DNA of 64,000 nucleotides, taken from contig JAEOAD010000040.1 of NCBI GenBank assembly GCA_036365145.1, positions 11,472,501-11,536,500 of the forward strand, read 5' to 3'. The notes beneath the pieces are model-generated. The model did not search any database. It saw only the letters and a list, made by a program, of their open reading frames with translations, and was not told the DNA's origin. This stretch comes from Orientallactaga sibirica (Eukaryota > Chordata > Mammalia > Rodentia > Dipodidae). This document shows, piece after piece, positions 43,601 to 54,700 of this stretch (the stretch's first letter is position 1; every line of letters begins with the position of its first letter). The position numbers were made by a program, and so were the translations under genes.

Positions 43601-43969
43601 ATCAGATAAGGCATGGCAAAGGTGCAGCTTTCACCAGCTCGCTGTCATGCTCCCCTTCAAGGACAGGTGTGTCTGCATTTCGATGATGGGGTTATTGGCA
43701 TGTGGAGAAAACAATGCAGTCTCTACCCTTAGGGCGGGTCTCTGAAATATCTCTGTGGGCCTCCATGCTTTGACCATTCGCTGGATGAAACCAAACTTCC
43801 TGGAAGAAGGAACTCAGGAAATCCCAAATCAAAAACATGGAAGATGTTTTCTTACCTGAGTCACTAAACAAAAGTCTATTTGCCATATCCCACATTGAAA
43901 TACGATAGAGAATTATGTCTATTGAATCAAGCCATTGAAACTTGTTTTGAAATTGTTACTTTATTTCAT
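40641..43969. other. SINE-poor unique region
   Basis: 3.3 kb without a recognisable B1 or DIP-like SINE. AT-rich, with TAAT-type motif clusters (AATTAATTAGTAATTAAT at 42310). A degraded MIR may lie at 42215-42310. No gene recognised. The low SINE load is compatible with a functional non-coding element, but could be chance. Confidence 0.45.
41178..41290. promoter_or_regulatory. Candidate enhancer motif cluster
   Basis: A full CRE palindrome TGACGTCA at 41178-41185 lies about 86 bp before overlapping palindromes: GACAGCTGTC at 41271-41280 and GCTGTCAAATGACAGC at 41275-41290. The latter carries two opposed TGACAG (MEIS/TALE-type) sites and an E-box. Function is inferred from motifs only. Confidence 0.35.
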
Positions 43970-44161
43970 TTTTTTTTATTTATTTGATTTATTTAAGAGA
44001 GAGAGAGAGAATGGGCACACCAGGGCTTCTAGCTACTGCAAACGAACTCCAGATGCATGCACCATCTTGTGCATCTGGCTTACATGGGTCCTGGGGAATC
44101 AAACCTGGGTTCTTTGGCTTTGCAGGCAAATGCATTAAGCATTAAGCCATCTCTCCTGCCC
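43970..44161 (-). mobile_element. DIP-like SINE
   Basis: Antisense short-subfamily copy near consensus: TTATTTAAGAGAGAGAGAGA, CAAACGAACTCCAGATGCAT, head complement AAGCCATCTCTCCTGCCC. Confidence 0.9.
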
Positions 44162-44471
44162 ACTATTAAGCACATCTATTGCATCCACATATTTAAATGT
44201 AAATACCTCTATATATAAATAAACATATAATACCACTCTATATATTTAGACTTTTTTATAGTTAGGATATATTTATTTCCTATAGTTTCTTCACTTTATG
44301 GTCAGGCCATAGTGCAAAATTGACTTTGTGAGATAGCCCATTATTACTGGAACATTTTGTGTTTCTATAAATAATTATTATTTTATTATTAAGAATTTAA
44401 GGTTAAGAACAATAATCAAAATCCTCATATACCTTCTCCCAAGGTTCAGAAATACAATTATCTCATTAAAA

Positions 44472-44710
44472 TTGAACCCTTGGGTTGAAGAAATGGCTTA
44501 GTGGTTAAGGTATTTGCCTGTGAAACCTAAAGAGCCAGATTCAATTCCCCAGGACCCACATAAGTCAGATGTACAAGGTGGCACATGCTTCTGGTGTTTG
44601 TTTGCAGTGGCTAGAGACCCATTCTGTCTCTTTCTCTTTCTCTTCCTCTCTCTCTATCCCTCTTTCTATCTCTCTCAAATAAATAAAAGTTAAAAAAACA
44701 TAAAAAACAA
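44472..44710 (+). mobile_element. DIP-like SINE
   Basis: Sense copy: GTTGAAGAAATGGCTTAGTG, ATTCAATTCCCCAGGACCCA, CT tract 44624-44678, AAATAAATAAAAG tail. Confidence 0.88.
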
Positions 44711-45316
44711 AGTTGGACATTCTATTGATCTCTCTCAGTCACCTTTCTTTACATCCATTATAAGTAGAGCCACTTTCTTGAAATTGATGCTTAACAACTC
44801 TGTACATTTCTTCATCACTTTAATGTATTCCTTTAATCGGCTGCATTCCAAGGACTTGGCTGTGCCACCATGCATCCCTTCCTGTTTTATCAGATTATGG
44901 GAGTGTTTCTAAGAATTTTTTTTTTTTTTTTTTTGGGCTGCAAAAACTCCATTATGGTCACGTGCCTTGTGCATGGGCACTTCTCTGCATTCCTCCAGGT
45001 AATGCACTTACTATAGTTGAGTGATCTTCCCGTGTCTGAATTTAAACAGAGCCTTCTGTCTTTAGTTCCTAAAATAGAATATGATAATTAAAAGAAGGCT
45101 TCATTATGCGTGTCTTCGTTTGTAAATGTTCAAGAGGTTCCATAGACTCCATGCATCTTCGTAAACATTGTGAATTACAGACACTATTGGTTAAAATCAC
45201 CTGATTCTACCGTAACAACTAAACAACTGTGTTTTAACACAGCCATTGAGGCTTTGCTACCATGCTGTGTGTGTGGTGCTCCAGGATAGCCATAGGTTCA
45301 GCATTCAGAATAACTT

Positions 45317-45463
45317 GGGGTTTTTGTTGTTGTTCTTGTTGTTTTGTTTCATTTTGTTTTGTTTTCCTGAGGCAGTAGCCCCAGGTACCTTGAACTCACA
45401 GTGATCTACCTGTCTCAGCGTCCCCAGCATGAGACGAAAGGCATGCACCACCATGCCTGGCTC
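45317..45463 (-). mobile_element. B1 SINE, diverged
   Basis: (GTT)/(GTTTT) tail complement at 45317-45364, then TTGAACTCACAGTGATCTAC and GCATGCACCACCATGCCTGG. Confidence 0.75.
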
Positions 45464-45744
45464 ATGCTTTGATTCTGAAGTGACTACATATCACCATGAT
45501 CACGTGGTCCCTGGAACAGGGGAAGACAGTGCATGAAGTTTTGTGTACTAACTCTTAAGTGCTTGATTAGGACAGGAAGTACATCACTCCTGCTGACATT
45601 GCCACTGCGAAACTACCATCCTTCAACAGCAAGGCAGCAGGTGATGAATTCCCCCCACAGGCCAGATGGGAGTAAAGAACTGAATGTGTATCTTAAATTG
45701 CATTTATATGTTATTTAACATGAATATAAATTAGCCTTAATGCA

Positions 45745-45865
45745 ATATCTTATCAATAACCCAAAAAGTTGCTCCAAATGTAATTTTAATTTGTATCCCC
45801 AGCAAATAAGAAGCATTAGTCATGTATCACATCGTTGCCAATAGTAGAAGTTGTGAGGTGTCTTC
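45745..45865 (-). mobile_element. L1M fragment, antisense
   Basis: TAATTTTAATTTGTATCCCC followed by a GTGAGGTGTCTTC-like end matches the antisense L1M 3' UTR. Short. Confidence 0.45.
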
Positions 45866-45999
45866 TTTTGGCTAACCCGGGGGTATGAAGGAGCGCCGCC
45901 CTGTGGTCTTAATGTTCTTCTCCATGGCGGGTAATGACTGGCCACTACTTGACACGCTTCCCCGCTTCTTACACATTGTTAGTGCTGACTCATTGTTCT

Positions 46000-46565
46000 A
46001 TCAAGTTGTCACTTTCTCTTTGATGTGCGGTTTTGAAAAAAAAACTATTTCGATTCTAATTCTATGTGAATTTACTGTGCTGCAATTATCTTTACAAAAT
46101 CCATGGCTTGTGATTTTAGTTTCATTTATGGTGCTTTTCAATGCACACAGAGGCTTAATTTGATGTTGACAATATATATTTTTCTTCTCTATTTTACTCT
46201 TTGTGTCTTGATTAGACATTCTTCCCTAATCTTGTATAATAACTATATTCTTATTAAAAGTTTTAAAAATTTCATTGTGTATATAATGACCCAGTTCACC
46301 TAGAACTGGTTCTAGACATAATATAGCATCTTTTTCCATGAAACCTATTTACAAAGCACTATATGCTGAATGGTCTGTTCTTTTCCAGTTATCAACAATG
46401 GTGCTGTGTTGTTCTATAGTTTCCGCTGGTCTTTCTTAACAGCTTGTACAACCTTGATTTCTATCACTTAATAGGAATTCCTGTACATAGGTCCCTCTGG
46501 TCCCTATTTTCATCCATTCATAGGATCAACAAATACTGATTATGCAAAGACTATGTGTCAAAGTG
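46000..46565 (-). mobile_element. Old L1 ORF2 fragment, antisense
   Basis: Order of TCACTTTCTCTTTGATGTGC, ATGACCCAGTTCACCTAGAA, CATCTTTTTCCATGAAACC and TTTTCCAGTTATCAACAATG is that of antisense L1 ORF2. Open frames here are short and accidental. Confidence 0.5.
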
Positions 46566-47209
46566 TTTCTGAGGACCGTAAATCCATTAGAAATCAAAAG
46601 GAACACATATCTTTACCTTCATTAAACTTCATGGACAATAACACACTAAAAACTAAATTAATCATATAAGGCACTATAATTTGATGCATAGTATGAAAAG
46701 TGTGGAGGAAAATACATACCAGAAGGTAGGCAAGCTAGTGTTTTAAATAAGAGAAGTCTCTCATTTGAATGAGACGTTCGAGAAAGAGTTGTTCAGATAT
46801 GTAGGGTCTGGGAGTAAATGCAGGGCGCACAGTTGGAATTCCACATTCCTCATGTCCAAGCATGTCTTATAAACTTTACAGGTGCTCGGAGTTTTCTAAG
46901 AACACAATCTTATTCTTTCTCAAAATTGACTCAGCCTCTTATTGCTGTTTGGTCTTCTATATACACATTTATATATAAACACTCAAGGGAATGATCACCT
47001 ACACCATTTCATGGAAAGAAGTTAGTTCCAATGGGTGTTCCACTTTAAAATACTTGATTTCTCCAGTGAAACTATGTACAGCAAAAAAGACCAAAAAAAA
47101 CCCAGAATGTTGATTCAAGCCTACTTTCATTAGAAGATAATAAGGAGTAGTCTACAAGGTCACAGCGGAACACTGGAAACTCTGAAGTTTCTGGGTAGAG
47201 GGCTTAGGC
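46566..47209. other. Unique sequence
   Basis: Nothing recognised. Confidence 0.35.
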
Positions 47210-47400
47210 TTGGATCAGAATTACAATTTCTGCAGTGTTCCCTTGTCTACCTCCATCAGGTCACATATGAAACATTTACCAGGATGATTCTCAATTTCCT
47301 CGTCAGCACAAAGGAAGTCGCAGAATGCTCACACCCTCCGAGTCATGGAGAGGAGTAAGTAAGATGTGATAATGAGCGGCTAACTCACTACAACTTTGTG
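47210..47400 (+). mobile_element. MIR fragment
   Basis: GCTTGGATCAGAATTACAAT, then GATTCTCAATTTCCTCGTCA and GAGGAGTAAGTAAGATGTGA follow MIR order in sense. Confidence 0.55.
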
Positions 47401-47539
47401 CAGCTTGACATGATATTTCTTTCTGAGTTCTGACTTATTTGCTTGGCCATATCTTTTGGGAGTGATTTCATTGAGAACTCAGGGTCTCTATAAAGTAGCA
47501 AACTGTACTGGATAAGGTAACGTCTATAATTGTTCTCCT

Positions 47540-47830
47540 TGTCAAAGTCTCTCAAGGGTCCATCACCTTTGGGATAAACATCTAAACGTCAACATGAAGT
47601 GCAATCCGTTCGCTTTAGGCTGCTGAGCACACTCAAATCTCACTTCCAACTCCCTTCTATACTAACCTCGCAGGCCATTGACACTCAGTCTTCGTAGAAG
47701 CCATTCCTGGTTCTTAGAATGACCTCCCCTCCTTGGCCCTTAAGACTTCTGAGAAGTTATCAGCTCTGGTGTTACTTTTAGTTATTTCCAGGTGTGGGTA
47801 GGATATGTCCCTGTACTATTGATATTAATA
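47540..47830 (+). mobile_element. L2 LINE fragment
   Basis: GTCTCTCAAGGGTCCATCAC, GCACACTCAAATCTCACTTC and CGTAGAAGCCATTCCTGGTT have L2 3'-region order in sense. Confidence 0.6.
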
Positions 47831-49199
47831 TCACAAGTACAAGACATGAATTTTCTTGAATTAAGAGGCTTTAGGTCAGAGTCGTTTTGATTGGCCTGAA
47901 CACGATTGTAAAATACAGTTGAATTAAGGCAAGGCAAAATCCTTTAAAACCTGTGACCTACAAAATTGAATGTGTCCTAATAGTACCAGATAATACTATT
48001 ATTGACTAAAAATTTGAGCAGACATCCCTTTATGACTCTCTGGGAACTTTACAATGGCCTGTGAAATGGCACTGTACGGTTCCTGCTATTCACTGACAAA
48101 GCTCATCGTCACTTGATGTTGAACAAAACAGCCTGTGGATTGAATTTGGTCTTAAATGCAGGTAATGGTACCTATCGGATGCAATCTACTTCCCAAGAAA
48201 TCCATTTTCATGCTCCCTCTTGCCTCTAAAGGAACCTTCCTGATTCAGTGAGCATATTAATTGCTTTCTTTGTAGGGAGTTCTATGCCAGGGAAATAAAC
48301 TTGGCTGACCAGCCTATGAACCCAAATCATCTATTTTTGTATTGATTTAGCACTGACTCACTTAACCTATTAAAGCACCTAATTTTGCTGGGCTCCATAA
48401 CAGGGTGAAATTCCTCTTGTATTTATGGCGTCTCCTTCCCCCACAGCCCTATGAAGTAAATGGTCATAAATGACAGTTGCAAGCTTCCGTACTGGAGCTA
48501 TTAGACCATGCTCTCAGGCAGTAACCAACTGAGTCCTTGCATGTAAGTGACTAGTGGTTGATTATACTCACCTGAGTTCTGATTTATCATGTATTCACGT
48601 CCTAGTGTATTCTGCATCATGTATTACAGAAACAATGTTGTCATGATCTCCCTACAATTACATTTTCTCATATCTGTGCACCTCACATAGCACGTTAGGA
48701 TTACTTTTTATACATTCCAATTTCAAGTTCAAAATGCAATTCGATTTCTCCTTTCTCCTACACCAAATGTATTTCTAGAAATGATGCTAAGAAAAAGTTA
48801 CTTCTCTGAAAAATGCCATTAAGAAAATTCATTCTATTTGTTTTTAGGCCAACATTGCCCATTTAAGCAAACAATTTTATTGAGCTATGTACATTGATGT
48901 GCACATCTTTTTGAAAGTTCTTTGTACAGTGACTCCAGCATCATTTTCTGGCTATAGACCATAAGGTGAAATTGTGAAGCTTGTAAAGTGTATAGCTTTC
49001 AGAACTAATTCTTACCCAGAGTCCCATTGTATCACACAGTGGCTTGTTCCAATTTATTACTCTATCTCAAGCCTCAATTATTTCTCTCAGCAGTAAATCT
49101 AAAGTCTAGGATTATTTACCAAGCCAAGTTTTCATGATGTGCACAGACAAGTGCAATAGACATTAATTGTAAATTCCCTATTTTCACTGCCTTCGGTAT
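47831..49199. other. Unique, SINE-free sequence
   Basis: No gene or clear repeat over about 1.4 kb. Confidence 0.4.
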
Positions 49200-49690
49200 A
49201 GTAACACCACCATTAAACACCAATATCTTTATTTGGGTGTCTTCCATAGCGTTGGTCCTGCCTCCACTCCTTTATATATCCAACTCATGCTCATTATTCT
49301 AAATTTCCATTAAGGGATACTTCTCCTAAGAGGCCATCGTTAATGTGTAGGCTGTTTGAAGTACTCTCGTGCCACCCCATGTACATGTCCAGGACAGGAC
49401 ATGCAAAGTTCTTCATTTTAATTATCTTGTTCTCTCTCCAGACAACATGCCTCTTCAAGCAAGCCTTTTTTGCCTTACGTGAGGCAGAAACCCCAACACA
49501 ACCCAAGGATACAGTAGATGCTTCATAAATATCGAAAGAGGAAACGAGAATGAATCTTGCTATTGTTCCCTCCATGTCAGAAAGCTTCATTACTCAGGGC
49601 GAGTATGCTTATTTAAACTTGTTTTTAGCCCAAATGAAATTCTGCATAGTACTTTGCATGCATGAGAAGCTCAATAAATATTTGTATAAG
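49200..49690 (+). mobile_element. L2 LINE 3' end
   Basis: AAGCAAGCCTTTTTTGCC-type text and GAAGCTCAATAAATATTTGT near 49670, the usual last bases of L2, in sense. The middle is degraded. Confidence 0.5.
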
Positions 49691-49845
49691 TAGTAAATAA
49701 ATAAATAAAATATAAATTCACCAAGAACTTTTTTTTTTCCTCTTGGGCTCTAAGCAACATGAAAAAGATGAGGAAGGAAATGATCCTGTCACAAAGTAAA
49801 ATCAATGTTCTCCTAGTGATCTTTGAAATAATAAAGCATAGGTAA

Positions 49846-50345
<500 letters not shown>

Positions 50346-50469
50346 TTTGGGTGGGGGGGAAAGCTCCAGGAATCTACCCACCCTGAGATTTCTGTACTTT
50401 TCTTTTTTTTTTTTTCATTACATTCACTATGCATACAAGCTACAAATAGTGGGCACAGCATGCTTATAT

Positions 50470-51212
50470 TTCAAAGCTTGGCTATTAAGGAGAAAATAGC
50501 CTGCCAATGATTAACAGAACATCTCATTTAAAAGAGAGAGAGACCAAGAAGAATTTTTGTGAACAATTGCTTTGCCAAAATGAGAAAGCCACAGTTGCCA
50601 ATTAGTCCAGTGTGAAGGAAAGCCACACGTGGGGGACCTCATTCTTCTCCATGCCCTTCCCACACAGGATCCTCTTTGCACCCCTCTACCAGGCTGGGGA
50701 GATTAAACCCACGAAAACCTGCTGCAGATGAATTACTCAGAGGGTGTCAGAAGGGAATGTTTCAGTACGCATCCTCACACTATTCTGCAATTGTTATTTT
50801 TCATGGGTGTCCACATCCTGGTAATATATCCCTAGATTTGACTGTAATCTTGCTGCTGAGCTCGCCTGCAGGTCTCGTAAACTTGTTTTAGTGCAGCCTT
50901 AAGTCACAGATCCTGTGTAAGCAGACAGATAGTGCTACCCCGTAACATCTATTAGAGAACACATCTGCACTTACCTCCCCTGCTAATAAATGTTTCCACA
51001 GGGGGAGCACAGTCTGTTGAGTGAAAACATGCAACACTGCAAAGTCACCGAGTGGCCACCTTCCAGTTACCTTTGTAATTAAATTAGTTATTCCTAATGA
51101 ATGCTGGGGTTTCTAGAATGGTATCGTATGCTTTTGATTCATGGATCACACCATATTTGCCAGAATAGTAATTAAATTTGCTTATAGTTTAGATTACTTT
51201 AAAATGCAATCT
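50470..51212. other. Repeat-free unique block
   Basis: No repeat recognised. Contains TAATTAAATTAGTTATT at 51077 and a TAATTAAATTT at 51170, homeodomain-type AT motifs. Possible conserved non-coding DNA, not testable here. Confidence 0.35.
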
Positions 51213-51424
51213 GGGCTGGAGAGATGGCTTAGCGGTTAAGGCGCCTGCCTGCTAAGCCTAAGAACCCAGTTCCAATCTCCAGCGGTTCCAATCTCCAGGT
51301 CCCACGTCTAGCCAGATGCAAAGTGACGCAAGGGCACAATGCTGCACTTGACCACAAGGGGGGCACACACATCTGGATTTTGTTCTCAGCAGCTGAGACA
51401 CTGCTGGCGTGCTCCTCTCTCTCA

Positions 51425-51483
<59 letters not shown>

Positions 51484-51511
51484 TCCAAAAATAAAAAAAT
51501 AAATAAATAAA
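51213..51511 (+). mobile_element. DIP-like SINE, long subfamily, young
   Basis: Near-consensus sense copy with an 18-bp internal duplication (CGGTTCCAATCTCCAG-type text at 51264-51298), (CT)n(GT)n at 51414-51482 and an (AAAT)n tail. AAAATGCAATCT before it and AAAATGTAATCT after it are the target duplication with one change. Confidence 0.93.
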
Positions 51512-51701
51512 ATGTAATCTGAATCTTTGTTGGGTACAAATTGGTACTTTTGTGTTGAGACTCCCTGGCCCAAAGTCTGGATAATAAGTGAATATTAAAT
51601 TTTAGAAAACTGATAAATAATGGTAATAAACAACACTCTTTCCTTCTCACCTAAATCAATCAGATCCAGCACTGGTCTCAAATGATATGTGCTACTGGAA
51701 G

Positions 51702-54700
51702 TATATCAGTTATATTCTTGAAAAGGAAAGAGTTTATTTCAGCCGACAATTCTGGAGGGTATACACAGTCCATTATGGTGGGCAAAGCTCGGCAGGAGTG
51801 GAGAGCTGCTCATCCCTTCTGGCAAGCAGAAAGAAGAGGAAAAACAGGACGTGAGAAAAGCACACAAACCCCTAAGGCCCCACTCTGCAGGGATCCATTC
51901 AAAAGTCCTTACAGTATCTACCAATCTCAACACCATTCAAAAGGCCAAAGTTCAAATTCTTATCTGAGGCTGAAGGCCGTCTCTGGACTGTGAGCCCTAT
52001 GAAAGGCTCAAGACACAAGCTAACACTTCCGACATATGATGGCATGAAGCAGCTATTCCCGTTCCAAATGAGAGGCACGGGAGCACGGCAGGAAACGCTG
52101 GCAAGAGCAAGACTGAAACCTGGCGAAATAAACAGCAAATCCTACAGACACCTCTGCCCAGTATCTTGGACTCACGATGAAATCAACTGGAATTTGAAAA
52201 GTTTGGGTAGCTCCACCCTTCAGCTCCTCTGCCCATAGCACACATAGCTTCTCCCTGCGCCACATCTCCTCAGAGCCTGTTCCTTTCCTAGGTGATAGTT
52301 CCAAGGTCCTGGAATCTGCAACTTCCTGGGATCTACAACCCAACCTAGTTCTCACCACCAAAACTTCAACCATTGGCCTCCCAGAATCTCTTGCACAGAT
52401 TCTGACCCGGCCATACATTGCCAATCCTTGACAGCTCTCTGGAATGATCTGGAATGATGGGACAATAATCATTAACCTCTTCAACCATACATTTTCTCAT
52501 TTCTCCAAAACCATATGGATGACACTGCCAAGTTCCGCTGCCAGCCTGGGTTGGAGTTTGGTCACCTTCAGTTATAACAGACTCTGGGCTGATCATGGGA
52601 GGCAGGGAACTTCCTCAGCATTCTCCCTTCAGGCCTTCTCCATTCCAAGGACTTTTCATTCTTACACGCTGGAGACTTCCATGGGCTGTGTCTTTCTTTA
52701 CCTGCAGGGCAGCGTTCCTATAGTCCCAATGGAGAGCAGCAGGCTTCTCTTTAATGGTGCTAATCTCTTTAACAATTAGAGCCACTTTGTTGGCTGTAAT
52801 ATCCCAAACTTAGAACTTTCTCACGCTTTTTTCTCTGCCAAACTTCACAGTTTTCATATCTTTCTGCTTTACATATTGCTGTCTTTCTGGTAGATCTAAA
52901 TAAGACATTGAGCAAAAACCATACAACAGACTCAATGTTATTTTGCCTTGAAATTTCCACCACAAACACATTAGTCAATTCCTTCAAATTCAGCTCGGCT
53001 CAAGTTCCCAGGACATAGAAGAAACACAACACAGCCAGATTCATTTTTTTTTTTTTTGCCAGACTATTACATGGACTGATAGAATCATGGCTGTCCTGTG
53101 AAACCTCAAGAGTCTAGCTCCGACAGTCCCCATTTCTCTTGGTTTTCTGGTCTTCCAAACTATCACCACATTGGCCCTTTAAGGTCTGCTTATAGCAGTA
53201 TAAGGCTGCTATACCCCAAATTTTCAAATTCTACCACATCCCTGCAACAAAGTTCCCAAGCCTACAAGCCACACAGTCAGATTTATTACAGCAATGACCT
53301 CACCCTCAGTACCAACATTATTACAGCAATGACTCCACCCTCAGTACCAACATTATTACAGCAATGACTCCACCCTCAGTACCAACATTATTACAGCAAT
53401 GACCTCACCCTCAGTACCAACATTATTACAGCAATGACTCCACCCTCAGTACCAACATTATTATACAGCAATGACTCCACCCTCAGCAATGACTCCACCC
53501 TCAACATTATTACAGCAATGACTCCACCCTCAGTACCAACATTATACAGCAATGACTCCACCCTCAGTCCCAACATTATTACAGCAATGACTCCACCCTC
53601 AGTCCCAACATTATTACAGCAATGACTCCACCCTCAGTACCAACATTATATCAGCAATGACTCCACCCTCAGTACCAACATTATTACAGCAATGACTCCA
53701 CCCTCAGTACCAACATTATACAGCAATGACTCCACCCTCAGTACCAACATTATACAGCAATGACTCCACCCTCAGTACCCTCCACCCTCAGTACCAACAT
53801 TATTACAGCAATGACTCCACCCTCAGCCCCAACATTATTACAGCAATGACTCCACCCTCAGTCCCAACATTATTACAGCAATGACTCCACCCTCAGTACC
53901 AACATTATACAGCAATGACTCCACCCTCAGTCCCAACATTATTACAGCAATGACTCCACCCTCAGTACCAACATTATACAGCAATGACTCCACCCTCAGT
54001 ACCAACATTATTACAGCAATGACTCCACCCTCAGTACCAACATTATACAGCAATGACTCCACCCTCAGTACCAACATTATTACAGCAATGACTCCACCCT
54101 CAGTACCAACATTATACAGCAATGACTCCACCCTCAGTACCAACATTATTACAGCAATGACTCCACCCTCAGTACCAACATTATTACAGCAATGACTCCA
54201 CCCTCAGTCCCAACATTATTACAGCAATGACTCCACCCTCAGTCCCAACATTATTACAGCAATGACTCCACCCTCAGTACCAACATTATACAGCAATGAC
54301 TCCACCCTCAGTCCCAACATTATTACAGCAATGACTCCACCCTCAGTACCAACATTATACAGCAATGACTCCACCCTCAGTCCCAACATTATTACAGCAG
54401 CAATGACTCCACCCTCAGTACCAACATTATACAGCAATGACTCCACCCCACCCTCAGTCCCAACTTATTACAGCAATGACTCCACCCTCAGTACCAACAT
54501 TATACAGCAATGACTCCACCCTCAGTACCAACATTATTACAGCAATGACTCCACCCTCAGTCCCAACATTATACAGCAATGACTCCACCCTCAGTACCAA
54601 CATTATTACAGCAATGACCCCACCCTCAGTCCCAACATTATACAGCAATGACTCCACCCTCAGTACCAACATTATTACAGTAATGACTCCACCCTCAGTA

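Noticed and set aside
51682..52779. Cluster of overlapping 65-143-residue frames
   Set aside because: These fall in MaLR LTR/internal sequence, which is non-coding in this family; frames overlap on both strands.
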